Source of the DNA: Boswellia sacra
Lineage: Eukaryota; Streptophyta; Magnoliopsida; Sapindales; Burseraceae
Length of the DNA: 64,000 bases
Direction: 5' to 3'
Assembly: GCA_013180625.2 (NCBI GenBank)
Contig: SNVD02003520.1
Span: 117,886 to 181,885, forward strand
Part shown: positions 34,830 through 46,165 of the stretch, piece after piece
Numbering within the stretch: position 1 is the stretch's first letter
Layout of the letters: each line of letters opens with the position of its first letter
The notes under the pieces: model-generated
The model's database searches: none
Seen by the model: the letters and a program-made list of their open reading frames with translations, nothing else
What the model was told of the DNA's origin: nothing
Made by a program: the position numbers and the translations under genes

Positions 34830-36302
34830 TGATGAGCACTTAAATATGTATACTAATAAGAGCATAATTTATCATATTACATTAATAGTGTCATTAAATT
34901 CCTCAAGTTAAGCATAATTATAGTCTTTGCATCTTTTGAAATATTAACTTTCTCTTAATTTTGGTTTTGTTGTAGGTTCGGTAAAATGGGTATAATTTTC
35001 TATTTATAGATCAGAAGTGCAAATCTTAATGTTTTAAAAAAGCTGATTAAATTATCTACAAGATTGTATTTCACAAGTATCATCAAATTTGGGCTTTTAG
35101 TGGACCAAAAAGGGGCTTGAAGTGAACCCATTTACAGTCTCGGCTCAGCCTGACCATGCCTCAGTATTTTTACTATATCTCTTGATATACATATCCAAAT
35201 CATATGAATCAAGATGTTCTCAAAAGTTGAGAGAAATATCTACAACGTTCATGAAGATATTATCAAAATTTTCAATAATTCAATGCCAAAATTGATGGTC
35301 AAAGTTGGTGCACCTAACGATCCCAATTGTCAAAGTTGGTTCACCTAATATTTGACAATTGTTCTTTTGTAATTTGACAAGTTTGCCCCTGAATGTATCT
35401 ATAAATAGAGGTGCCTTGTGACCCATTAGGGTATCTTGGCCTTGGCTGGGATCTTGTATTGTGTTTTTCTCTCTTGTGTGTTTATGCTATTAATAAATCT
35501 TCTTTTTCTTACAATTTGTTTCCTTTGTTTTATAATGTCTTTCTAATTTCTCTCTTGCTAAGGTGAAGTGGTGAAACCCTTGATATGAGAATAAGGATTT
35601 TCTAATCCTTTGATATGTGCTTAATAATCATAATCTTGTGTTATTTATTTTATATGATTTATATTTATTTCCCTAATCAATCTTGACATCACTCGTAAAG
35701 TGGAGGTCTTGATCAATTGTCGATAATCCTTGGCACATCAAATGCTTGGATCCTTTCTAGAAGTCGTATGGTTCTTTCTTACTAACACAAGTCTGGTTAG
35801 GAACCTTGATTTATTGTAGATATATGGTGATTGGCAAATTGAATGCTTGAACCCATTTACAAGAAGTGGTATAAATATTAGTAACGAAACAAATATAATC
35901 ATATAACTAAAATGGGCTACTTATCCTCATTTGATATATCGAGAGTGGATCTCCTAACCTTAGCTTTCATTGTTATTGTGTTAATTCCTTTTACTTGGGT
36001 ATTTTATTTATTCTCATCTATTGTTATGAACATGTTCTTTAATTTGCTATGGTAGGTTTTACCACTTATTTCCATGGATGGTTTTACCACCTTTTGTTGT
36101 TGTTTTACATTTGAATGGTCGGTAGTACCATCTACCATCTTTACTTCTTTTTGTTAATATCATCTTGATTAGTTATATTATATTTACTTACCTTATAGTT
36201 TGTAGCACTAAATCCCCTTCCTCGTGAATCGACCCCGGTCTCACTGGGTTTATTACTTCGACACTTCTATAGTTGGGAGATAATTCTTTTTCGGATGTGT
36301 CA
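34830..36302 (+). repeat. 3' LTR of gypsy Y (1473 bp)
   Basis: It aligns end to end with 26897-28370 (TGATGAGCACTTAAAT to CGGATGTGTCA), TATA box CTATAAATAGAGG near 35399. Confidence 0.92.
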
Positions 36303-36470
36303 AGTTTTTGGCGACGTTGCCGGGAAAGGTAAAATTTGGCATAAAAATTGTAAGTATTTCCTTTTCTCATTTTTTTTTTCATTTTTCTTGCATGTGCTCA
36401 TCTTTTCTTTCGTTTTGCATTAGTTGGTAGAATTGTTAGGAGTCACTCATCTCCTTTTTCAGATGTATCA
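36303..36470 (+). repeat. Extra leader plus LTR tip after the 3' LTR of Y
   Basis: Instead of ending at 36302, the element repeats its own primer site and leader (GGCGACGTTGCCGGGAAAGG and following, as at 28371-28520). It then jumps at CTCCTTTTTC into a second LTR terminus, CAGATGTATCA. This is what remains of a tandem LTR-internal-LTR arrangement after a deletion. Confidence 0.75.
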
Positions 36471-36745
36471 TAGCGCTAAAGATGGCATTGATTCCTTTAG
36501 AATTCCAGCTTGACAGTCTATATTTAGCTTCAGTCCATTCGTTTTTAGGTTTCTAAACTCATTGTCCAGCTTCATTGGTCTTCATTGATGGTGTCCATCC
36601 ATGAACAATGCTAGTCTAAACTCTATCATCAAGGGATTTCAAAAAGATCTTCATCTTAACCTTCCAATAAGCATAATTTCCATCCTCGAGCAATGGTGGT
36701 TGAGTGACTGAACTTCCATTCCGTAGTCCTTCCATACCTGTAAAA
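36471..36745 (-). pseudogene. N-terminal gag of copia X
   Basis: The minus strand from about 36745 begins MEGLRNGSSVTQPPLLEDGN and continues YAYWKVKMKIFLKSLDD, the classic copia gag opening. Stops replace expected Trp and Lys codons (DRV*TSIVHGWTP). Then NSKGINAIFSA runs into the Y insertion and resumes at 26896. Start is preceded by the 5' LTR and primer site. Confidence 0.88.
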
Positions 36746-36779
36746 GAAAAGCTTGATCTACACTAGTATGTCAGTGAAC

Positions 36780-36795
36780 CTGCTCTAATACTAAT
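36780..36795 (-). other. Primer-binding site of copia X
   Basis: The minus strand next to the 5' LTR reads TTAGTATTAGAGCA, a decayed match to TGGTATCAGAGCA; this fixes the element orientation. Confidence 0.7.
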
Positions 36796-37672
36796 TGTCA
36801 GTTTCTGCAATGTATAGTTAGTTATCATAGATATAACTGAAACAGTTAAGAATAACAAAATAGAGAATTTTACATAGTTCGGTTATCAATCGGCCTACAT
36901 CCACGGACAACAAGAGTTGTAATCCACTATGCTATATGTGTTTACACTTGACTTAGGACTCTTTACAGTAGTAGCAACCCACTTACTCACTAACCTAATC
37001 TATGTAAACTTGATTACCCTTGATCACATCCAAAGTCCTTCGCACACTCTTTTGATGTTGCTCTTCACAGACTCGTCAGATTTAACTGTAACGGTTTAGT
37101 CAGACATAACCATGCTAATTGTTATAGAATCATGTAATCACTCAACTCTTTTAAGCTTGCACGACTCAATAGCTCTCACAAAAAAAATCTATGTACATAA
37201 ACAAACACAATCATAAAGATTTTGTAATAAAGATCATGAAAAATAAAGACACTTAAGTGCTCTCAACGTTTTTTGCACAAAACACTACTCTCTTGCCTTT
37301 TTTTTAAGCCTTGAGTGCTTCTCTTTATATAGCCTGTGTGAATAGCTATATTATTCATGTAATCAATAATCCTAATCATCATCAAAGTCTTGGAAAACTC
37401 AAATAGAATTATTAGATAAATATCAAACAATATAGGAAGTGAAAAGACATTATCCTAATTAAACTAGAACACTAGAAAGAATATCCTAATCTAATAAGAT
37501 ATGGTCAATATAAAACATCCTATTCAACTAGAATACCAAATCATGTTATCCTATTCTTGTTAAAAATTCTCTCAATATAAAATATCCAAATTAATATTTA
37601 ATCACAAGATGACAAAAATAAATTATGCATTACACATGCATGCCATGTGTCATATTGACATTGACATTGACA
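36796..37672 (-). repeat. 5' LTR of copia X (877 bp)
   Basis: Plus-strand ends TGTCAGTTTCTGCAATG and TTGACA; aligns with 11710-12607. Followed by ATTTT (37673-37677), the target duplication. Confidence 0.9.
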
Positions 37673-38240
37673 ATTTTGATATATTCTCTAAAGTTGAAAA
37701 TTAATCAAAGTACAAAATAATCAATAATCAATACAATGATCAATAAAATAATATTGATAATCACAAAATAAAATCAAAAGGTACAGAGTAAAAGAAACTA
37801 AAATTAATTTTTGGGAGATGATCAACAATCTTTCAGTGGACTTAGAAGAGTTTGATAGTTTTATCTAATATAGTGAAAAAGAAGTTTATGGCATGTATAA
37901 TAGAAATAGAATCCTCTTTTTTAAGTTTTTACACAAATATTTTTCACATTGATGAATTTTAATAGTTATTTAATGATATTTAACTTTTATAGTTCAAGTA
38001 TATTTTAATATTAGCTAGTATGACATGTAATTAGAATAAAATTGAATTATGGAGCCCTTAACATGAAAACAAATATTTGATTATAATATTTGAGGGTTTT
38101 ATAAAATATAAAATATTATAATAATTGGGACCATATAATACAGTATATTATAATATTTGGAGATCTTCAAAAAATATAAGCTATTAAAAAAATTATTTTG
38201 GGGCCTCAAAATATCCAGAGGCCTAGTCAGCTGCCACTGG

Positions 38241-39072
38241 CAGAAGCGGACCCAAGAAGGGACTCAGAGAGGCCTGGGCTCCTTCCGAAACTTTAAAAAA
38301 TTTCGTTTACTCCCTTATTTCTTATAGTTTACAATTACACCCTTCTCGAGCAATAGTTTTTAAATTGTTTTTCTTTTTTAAACTAGTAGGCTATCAAACT
38401 TATATTTCTATAACTATAATACATATCATATTCGCATTATTTCTTTCTCTTTATAATTTATATGTAGTAATTAGTGTAAAAATTAGTAAAGTTCTTCTAA
38501 AAATAAAAACTATGATTGAGTCATCTTATTATGTTTATGCATTTGTAACCTTTTTGGATAAAATTTAATGGTTATTATAAATTAATGATTTTGAGAAAAA
38601 AACTGGAGAGATATTTTAAAAGAAAATTCTTTTTTAAGTTGACATCATCATATATAAGAAAAATGTTAACAATTCAATACGAAGTTATCTTGAAATTAAT
38701 GTAAAGGTTTGTTCGCAAATTTTGAATATAGAACTCAAATTTTGGATTATAATGCTAATATAGGATTATAAATAATTTTTTTCATATATGATGATGAAGT
38801 AATTATGCAAAATTTTTTAAATATAAATACTTGTCAATGATAATACTAATATGCGTTTATAAAATAAATTATAAAGTATTAGTATTTTACATTTTGATTT
38901 ATTGTATTAGGATTATTTAATTTTGAGAGATAGGATTTACTATATCTCCTATATATCTATATCTATTCTTTTTTTTAAATAATTTCTTTTATACTATTAA
39001 GATTTTTTTTAAGTATTAATTTAAAAACATTAAAGGTGCCCCCTCTAAGATAAAATCCTGGGTCCGCCACTG
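38241..39072. mobile_element. Non-autonomous hAT-like element, 832 bp
   Basis: Terminal inverted repeats CAGAAGCGGACCCA and TGGGTCCGCCACTG. Flanked by GCCACTGG and ACCACTGG (7 of 8 match), the 8 bp duplication size of hAT elements. The empty site is seen in the other units (GCTGCCACTGGGTGTTGG at 43808 and 52368). AT-rich, no transposase. Confidence 0.88.
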
Positions 39073-39596
39073 ACCACTGGGTTTTGACATTTCTTGTCAT
39101 CGCTAATGTACGATTCAATTATTATTCTTGAATGTCAACATGCTTTTGGTTATTCGTTGAACAAAGTTAATAAGGTTTTGGCACGTTATTTGTGTGGTGG
39201 GATTTAGGGGATGCTGACTAAAATAAATAATAGGAATAGGACTTTGCATCATCCGGACGCAGAAATTAAAAATGTATATACAATAGCTGTCTAATTAATG
39301 ATTCGTGAAGAAGCAGAATAATTAAGCTTCTACTAATGTGACTTCTCCTCCAATTTTAAAGCCAATGAAAATGAAACCTGTGAAAATTATAGCCGAACAA
39401 TATTTTGAATGCACGGACTCTTAGGAGCCGCTATATATATTTAACCACTTAGGACTTAATAATAATAATTAACATTATCATTTAACTTGGATCACTTAAA
39501 AATACTTTTATTTTGTTTTTTCATATACCTCAAGAAAAATGTCTTAAGGAGATAATAATATTTGCCATATTTACCTAATTAATTAAAAACACTTTA

Positions 39597-40471
39597 TGTG
39601 AGTTCTGGAAGTATGCATTTATAAGCAATATAACAGTAAACTACAAAGTAAATCGACATAGGAGGATTTTTACATGGTTCGGTTATAAAACCGACATCCA
39701 CGGACAGCTATAGAGCTGCAATTCACTAAGTTCTTGTTTGTAGAATCTTTAGAACCTTTTATAGTGTTGACTCACTCTCACACACTGCTCTAATCTTTTT
39801 AAAATAAAATTCCACCAATATCTTAAACTCCAGTGACACTGTCCACTCTCTGTCACAGATAATTTAACAACAAACTATTAAGTTATACATAACAACGATG
39901 TCTAACGTTGAATTACATAAACACTTAACTCGCAAGTTATCCCATGTGTCTACTAAATCACACAGACCTAATCAACAACTCATATACGATTTCTACCTCT
40001 CATACATGAATCAAAAACTCAAAGAATCAAATTAATAAAGACATTCTAATCTGCGTTGAAGCTTTTCTCTCAAATTCTGGAATGCCGAAACAAAGAACAC
40101 TCCCCACTAACTAATGAATTTCGCCAGCTAAGTTATGTAAAAATAACTTAGTATATATAGTGGGAGGTCTGAACGAAATCTCCTAGAAATCCTGTAAAAA
40201 TCTAAATCTAAATTACATTAGGATTAGGAGAAATAAAATAGGAAGGAATATAATTAAACTCCTAAAGGAATTGGGACAAATAAATATTCTCCTATTCTAA
40301 TTAGGATACATGATACTATATCATAATCTAAGAAGATATTTATTATAACTCAAATACTTCCTAAAATATACTTTTAGAAACAATAAAATAGGAATCACAA
40401 TAATAGTCTTGTTTTATCACAAGTTGGACAAAATTCATCATATGCATGGTACATGTACGTTGACACCAACA
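39597..40471 (-). mobile_element. Solo copia LTR, 875 bp
   Basis: Plus-strand ends TGTGAGTTCTGG and CACCAACA, flanked by the perfect duplication CTTTA (39592-39596 and 40472-40476). It shares the ACATGGTTCGG...CATCCACGG segment with the X LTR, so it is a related family. A TATA-like ACTATATATACTA on the minus strand gives the orientation. The other units have the empty site. Confidence 0.88.
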
Positions 40472-41267
40472 CTTTATATTTATATTTTGTACACTATATA
40501 ATGAGAAAATTAAAGATGTGGCAAAACTAAACTGAAATAATTTATAATTATAATATAATAATTTTCTAACTAATTTAATTTGATTCAAATTATTCACAAT
40601 AAATAAATGATACCATATATTTAAATTATATCAAATTACTAATATTTCAATTATATCAAATTATTTATAATTTCATATAATTCAAATATAATTTAATAAT
40701 ATGCAGCATCGAAAATGATGAACAAATATAAATCTCTAGTTTGAAATATAATTGAAATAACACTTTACTCTAACAAGTCTAGAAATTAAAATGTGAAGTT
40801 ACGATTAATAAATACAATAAATTTTATTTTAGTAAGTGTAATTTATTTCAATAATTTAAAAATTATAGGAAACACATTATGTTGTTGTCGGTGATTGGTT
40901 AAAGTCTAACAGTTGCCTTTGTTGTCCCCAATAGCCAAATTCAACATGTGTCCAACAACTGGAAAAGTATCATAGTTATCTTCAGAAGACGATCTATTGG
41001 GTCTCATATATATATATATATATGGCTTTTACTGGATATGTATTAACCGACTATGTATCCAAATCAAGTGACGAAATTTGGTTGAGCAACCAAATTTCAT
41101 TTTATGAAATCTAACTAAGGTTTTTTTTTTTTAAGTTTTTCTTTATTGTATTTTTAATTAAACTAAGCATGATCTATGTACTTAATTGGGTTAGTTAGGT
41201 AGAGTTATTTGTGAAATTATGAATATTAATCAAATAGAAATTTAATATTTTAAAATACTTATAGTGA

Positions 41268-41534
41268 GTGTATGCAAAGATAAAACTTTGCACATTGCTT
41301 GCTAGCTAGCTTTCGCTTTTTCTCTCTCCTCCCATATAATCTTAGGTTCACCAACGTAAAACCCAACTTGGTTTCTCTATAACAAATCCTACTCTTTGCT
41401 TTCGCTTCTCTACTTATATAATTCCATTCTACTATGTTTCTACTTGCAAACCTTAATCTGAGGTAGATACGTTTGTTGTTTGGGGATCAAGGGGCTCGTC
41501 AGTTTGTCTTTGTAGTCCAGATATGGCTAATGAA
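41268..41534 (+). pseudogene. KCS 5' leader fossil, copy in unit A
   Basis: It aligns with 3199-3419 of the KCS gene: GCTAGCTAGCTTTCGC, the CT-rich run, AATCTTAGGTTCAC, CAGTTTGTCTTTG, and the start context ATATGGCTAATGAA (gene: ATATGGCTAGTGAA). After the fourth codon all similarity ends. It includes about 55 bases (CTTGCAAACCTTAATCTGAG and following) missing from the gene's own leader, which suggests the gene lost them. Confidence 0.88.
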
Positions 41535-42795
41535 GTATTTATCTCTTTGAACTTTCCGGGATTTGACGTCTTTTATGTCATTTCACTTTGATACACATTC
41601 GATTTAGACACATGCTGTCTCCATTTGTGCAAAATGTTGTATCAATACCATGCATTAATTATTTTGGGTAAGCTAAAACCCTGCATGATAGGGGTGGATA
41701 ACCAGAGGCGGACCATTCCTTGGGCCTTACAGGGCTCGTGACCCCGTCAAGCTTTAAAAAAAAATTATTAAATTCTTTTTAAAATATTACATGATATATA
41801 TCGTATGCATTTAGTTTTATTATTTTTTCTTCGTAGGTTTTTTATATAATTAAATCTATGTGAGAATATAATTGATATTTGAATTGATAGATCTACAAAT
41901 TTTGTTTTTAGTATACCAAAGTAATTAAAATTTCTTTAGAAATAGGAAAGCAAAACTTCCTAATTAAAAATTTTTTTATACACAAATTTTCTATTAAGGA
42001 ATAATTAATTATTATCTTATATATTAAATAAAATTTAAAGTAGTAAACATTCTCACTCTTATAATTTCTACAAGAACATTTTAGTTACATATATTTAAAA
42101 AGAAATTGTAGAAAACTTTAGTATAAAATCGATTTTTGAAATATAAAAAACATTGAGTTCTTTTTTAATATATGGCCACGTTCATACAATTTAATAGAAT
42201 AATTATTATTTATATTTATATATTATTGATATTAATAACATTATTTTTGTTTTTTATTATATGAATTTTTATAAATGTATTTTTTAGACTTAACTTATTA
42301 ATATTTTTTTTTTGAAAACACGACTCCTTCAAAAATTCAATCTTGCAACGATCACGGGATAAAATAAATGACATGACATAAATATTATAATTTATGTATA
42401 ATTTTTCTACAGGTTGAATAAATATTAGAGTGATGAAATAACGATGCAATTCAATCGAAAAAGGTAATAGTCTATCAAAATACTGGGATTATGAGAATTA
42501 GAAAATTGGAAAAGAGAGAATAACGAGAAAAAAAAAAAGAAAAAATAATAGAATAAGCGAGAGAAACATATAGGAACTTTTCAAATGTCAACTCAATGTA
42601 ACCATAACATTGTATGAGATCACAATCACAAGCCCATGTTTTTTAATTAAAATTGGCCTCAAATTTGGAAATAAAAAACAAAAAAAAAATTTAAAGAGAG
42701 AGTTTTAGTGAAGTTACAAATTTCTGATAACAAATTTTGGGACCATCCAAATTTATTTCTTATTAATATTAATTATTACTTTTCTTTATTTTAGC

Positions 42796-42951
42796 TAGGG
42801 ATGACAATGACAATCATTAGTGATGAGATCATTATCCCCATCTCCATCCCCAACTCAAAAAGAGCATCTCCATCCCCATCCTAATGTACATTCTAAAACT
42901 ACAACACAGGTATCAGGATTCCCCAAACCAAAGAAGAACTATCCATCCCTA
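42796..42951. mobile_element. TAGGGATG-type MITE in unit A
   Basis: Ends TAGGGATGACAATG and CTATCCATCCCTA are inverted repeats; the interior is rich in CCCCATC. Copies sit at the same place in units C (51415-51579) and D (56119-56284), so it predates the duplications. Confidence 0.65.
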
Positions 42952-43535
42952 ACACGTGCCAAAAAAAATAATTTATTTCTTCTCATATTGATCATTATAT
43001 ATGAGAAAAAACCTATATTTCAAAGCTTTGATGTGATATATATAATTATTTTTTTCTAGTTTGACATTATTAAATCTATTTCTTCTCATAACAAGTATTG
43101 TCATGCAATTATAATTAAAATATTTCAAAACAAACTATAAAAAGAATAAAATAAAAAATATTTATATTGATAATCATGTAGTATAAGTATCTAAAAGGAA
43201 ATAATGTAAGTACTAAACACGAGAAAAAAAAGGTAAAACTAAATAAAGAGTATTAAGTCCAAATATTTACTAACCAATTTTTTTTAATAATTTACCATAG
43301 GCAAAAATATGTTTCAACATTTACAACTCCATTAATATTACTTACAAGTGTCAAAAAGGCTAGTTTTTTTTTTATTTTTATGCTTTTATTTTCTAGCATC
43401 ATGTAAGGATATGGGGAAGGGCTATTTTGATCTGGAGGTAAGGGTTAGCCCCATCAGCACCCTACCCTACTCACAAATTTATATGCCTTATTCCCACCCG
43501 AAAGGGCATAAGATCCATGCATGGATCAATACTCA

Positions 43536-44737
43536 TAGTTATTTAATGATATTTAACTTTTATAGTTCAGGTATATTTTAATATTAGCTAGTATGACATA
43601 TAGTTAGAATAAATTTGAATTATGGAGCCCTCAAAATGAAAAAAATATATTTGATTATAATATTTGCGGTTTCATAAAACATAAAATATTATAATAATTG
43701 GGACCTTCATATAATATAGTATATTATAATATTTAGAGATCTTCAAAAATATAAGCTATTAAAAAACAATTATTTTGGGGCCTTAAAATATCCAGAGCCC
43801 TTGGCAGCTGCCACTGGGTGTTGGCATTTCTCGTCATAGACTGATGTACGATTCGGTTATTATTCTTGAATGTCAACTGTTTTCGATTATTGGTTGAAAA
43901 AAGTTTATAAGGGTTGTAACGATATATGCCTGCTGTAAACCATGGGAAGATATGGAGCTAGCTCAGGTTTTGGCACGTTCTGTGTGTGGTGGGATTTAGG
44001 CGATGCTGACAAAAATAAATAATAGGAATAAGACTTTGCATCTTCTGGATGCGGAAATTAAAAAATGGATATACACCAACTGTCTAATTAATGATTCATG
44101 AAGCAACAGAATAATTAAGCATCTACTAATGTGACTTCTCCTCCAATTTTAAAGCCAATGAAAATGAAACCCCTGTGAAAATTATAGCCGAACAATATTT
44201 TGAATGCGCGGACTCTCAGGGGCCGTTATTTATATATTTAACCACTTAGGACATAATAATAATAATTAACATTTATTATCATTTAACTTGGACCACTTAA
44301 AAATACTTTTATATTTTTTCTCATATATCTCAAGAAAAATGTCTTACGGATACAATAATATTTGACATATTTACCTAACTAATTAAAAATACTTTATATT
44401 TATATTTTATATACAATATAATGAGAAAATTAAAGATGTGACAAAATTAAACGGAAATAATTTAAAATTATAATATAATAATTTTCTAACTAATTTAGTT
44501 TTACTCAAATTATTTACAACAAATAAATGATACCATATATTTAAATTATATTAACATATTAATATTTCAATTATATCAAATTATTTATAATTTCATATAA
44601 TTCAAATATAATTTAATAATTTACAGTATCGAAAATGATGAACAAATATAAATTTGTGGTTTGAAATATAATTGAAGTAACACTTTACTCTAAAAAGTTC
44701 AGAAATTAAAATGTGAAGTTAAGATTAATAAATACAC
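43536..44737. repeat. Segmental duplication unit B, truncated
   Basis: Matches the first 1.2 kb of units C and D, starting right after the GGATCAATACTCA junction. It breaks off at AGATTAATAAATACA, where a copia fragment begins. Confidence 0.9.
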
Positions 44738-45645
44738 TTTCCTCAAGATGAAGGATCAAGTTCTAGAGAAGTTTAAGCTGTTTCACGCCATGGCAGGCGT
44801 GAAACAGGTAAGAAGTTAAAATGCCCCCAATCAGATAATGGAGGCGAGTATACCTCTAGAGAGATCAATGCTTACTGTGAAAAATATGGCATTCATCATG
44901 AAAGAACTGTCCCACGTACACCACAGCACAATGGAGTGGCAGAGAGAATGAACCGAGCTATCATGGAACGGGTCAGAAGTATGCTTAAGATGGCTAAGTT
45001 GCCCAAGCCATTCTGGGGAGAGGCTGTTCATACAGCCTGTTATTTAATTAACAGATCACCATCGGTACCACTGAACTTTGAGATTCCAGAGAAGGTATGG
45101 TCTAATAAAAGCCCTCCTACAATCATTTAAAAGTGTTTGGTTGTCTGGCCTTCACACATGTATCCAAGGAGCTCAGGCAGAAGCTCAATGCAAGGACTAT
45201 CCCATGTATCTTCATTAGTTATGAAGATGAAGAATTTGGATACAGATTATGGGACTAGAAGGAAAAGAAAGTCATCCGAAGCAGAGATGTCGTGTTCCGT
45301 GAAGTCCAAACATTTGAACACACTGAAAAGCCAACAATATCTAAAAATCCCAATAGCAGTGCCCCAGATATTGTTGTAGATTCTGCACCAACACCAAATG
45401 CCATAGAAAATGATGAGGTGCCAAAAGAAGTTCCAGACACAGATCAGAAGGAGGAAAATGAAGAGATTACTGAGCCATAGGAGCCACAATCACCTGGAGA
45501 AGCTACTGTACCTCCTGAAGTTGAAGAACCTCAGCTAAGACGATTTGAACGAGGTCGGATTCTGTCGAGGAAATATCTGGAATCAGAATATACACTGCTT
45601 ACTGATGAGGGGGAGCCAGAAAGCTCACACTATGCGGAGACATAG
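44738..45645 (+). pseudogene. Integrase fragment of Tnt1-like copia
   Basis: Reads QSDNGGEYTS, RTVPRTPQQNGVAERMNR and KPFWGEAVHTACYLINRSP (44820-45060): the second and third catalytic acids of the integrase core. After a frameshift comes the GKCF-type domain (KVFGCLAFTHVS), then an acidic linker with RSRDVVFREVQTFEH and a final RRFERGRILSRKYLESEYTL, then a stop at 45643. The first catalytic Asp and everything upstream are gone; the frame is broken twice. Confidence 0.85.
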
Positions 45646-45710
45646 TTAAATTAGAAGTTTTCTGATTATCTTTGTAGTTATTCCTTTCACATGGGATGGA
45701 GGGGAAGAAT

Positions 45711-46165
45711 TGCTGGAGAAAGTCTTCCCTCCCATGTGAAAGTTAGGTGGAGGTAGGCACTTCCCATGGGAGGTAGGTGACCAACTTCATGTTAGGTAAC
45801 CAACCTTACCTAACATGTTGAATTGTAATGCAAAACTCCTCCTATAAATAGAGGACAATTCTGCAGAGTTTATGCAACCCAGGAAATCTTAAAACCAGAG
45901 AGTTTTGGGAGGAAGAGAGCCAGAAAGCTCTAAGAAATCCAGAGAATTCAAAACCAGAGAGTTTTGGGAGTAAGGGAGCCAGAAAGCTCCAAGCAATCTA
46001 GAGGGATTCTAAAACCAGAGAGTTTTGAGAGGTAGAGAGAGCTAGAGAGCTCCAGTAAGTGTTTTAGGGGAGTTTTTTTGTATAATTCTTGTATTCAAAT
46101 TTTCTCTGTAAATAAGAGTTATTTTTCTCTCAGATCTGTTCTGAGGGTCTATCGCATTCTCAACA
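45711..46165 (+). repeat. 3' LTR of the Tnt1-like fragment
   Basis: TG...CA ends, TATA box CTATAAATAGAGG near 45843. Three tandem copies of about 63 bp (AAACCAGAGAGTTTTG...AGCTC) at 45893-46055 lie in the presumed R/U5 part. Confidence 0.8.

Larger units (their letters stand above)
26897..36470 (+). mobile_element. Ty3/gypsy gag-only element Y, nested in copia X gag
   Basis: LTRs are 26897-28370 and 34830-36302. The primer site TTTTGGCGTTATTGCCGGGG follows the first LTR and a G-run polypurine tract precedes the second. The insertion splits the X gag codons for NAIFSAVNIQQF; flanks are CGGCG (left) and TAGCG (right), a duplication differing by two transitions. Inside are gag frames (28559-30189), an unidentified coding-like segment, a decayed LOG copy and a solo LTR. 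No protease, reverse transcriptase or integrase is visible in about 6.4 kb between the LTRs, so it is non-autonomous, like elements described as TR-GAG. Past the second LTR it continues with 150 bp of its own leader and a second LTR tip before ending at 36470. Confidence 0.85.
11710..37672 (-). mobile_element. Copia-type LTR retrotransposon X, outer shell of the nested stack
   Basis: The element runs on the minus strand: 5' LTR 36796-37672, primer site next to it, gag start 36471-36745, gag remainder to protease at 24704-26896, then polypurine tract and 3' LTR 11710-12607. The perfect 5 bp duplication ATTTT flanks it. Its own sequence is only about 5 kb; the rest is later insertions (Y at 26897-36470, a CACTA-like remnant at 12749-24703, Z inside that). 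Integrase core, reverse transcriptase and RNase H are missing. Gag of the UBN2 type with a coiled coil and a second CHYC...H zinc finger suggests the SIRE/Maximus lineage. LTRs differ by roughly 10% over the first 130 aligned bases, nearly all transitions, so it is an old insertion. Confidence 0.85.
37963..43535. repeat. Segmental duplication unit A
   Basis: The unit starts TAGTTATTTAATGATATTTA and ends GGATCAATACTCA. It holds no intact gene. It carries a KCS-leader fossil (41268), an ancient hAT-like end (GGCGGACCATTCCTT at about 41707) and a TAGGGATG MITE (42796). Unit A is also interrupted by a hAT-like element (38241-39072) and a solo LTR (39597-40471) that units B, C and D lack. The 285 bp before it (37678-37962) match 47773-48058 upstream of unit C. 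Confidence 0.9.
44738..46165 (+). mobile_element. Truncated Tnt1-like copia fragment with 3' LTR
   Basis: Left part encodes the integrase core from inside the domain. LTR 45711-46165 starts TGCTGGAG after the purine run GGGATGGAGGGGAAGAA and ends CTCAACA. Reverse transcriptase and RNase H are deleted between 45645 and the tract. No target duplication: both edges are rearrangement joints, to unit B on the left and CNL copy 2 on the right. Confidence 0.85.

Noticed and set aside
43348..43581. 77-codon frame MSKRLVFFLFLCFYF..., nearly identical at 51908-52138
   Set aside because: Conserved only because the DNA is duplicated; it crosses the unit junction and the copy near 56570 is disrupted. No domain.
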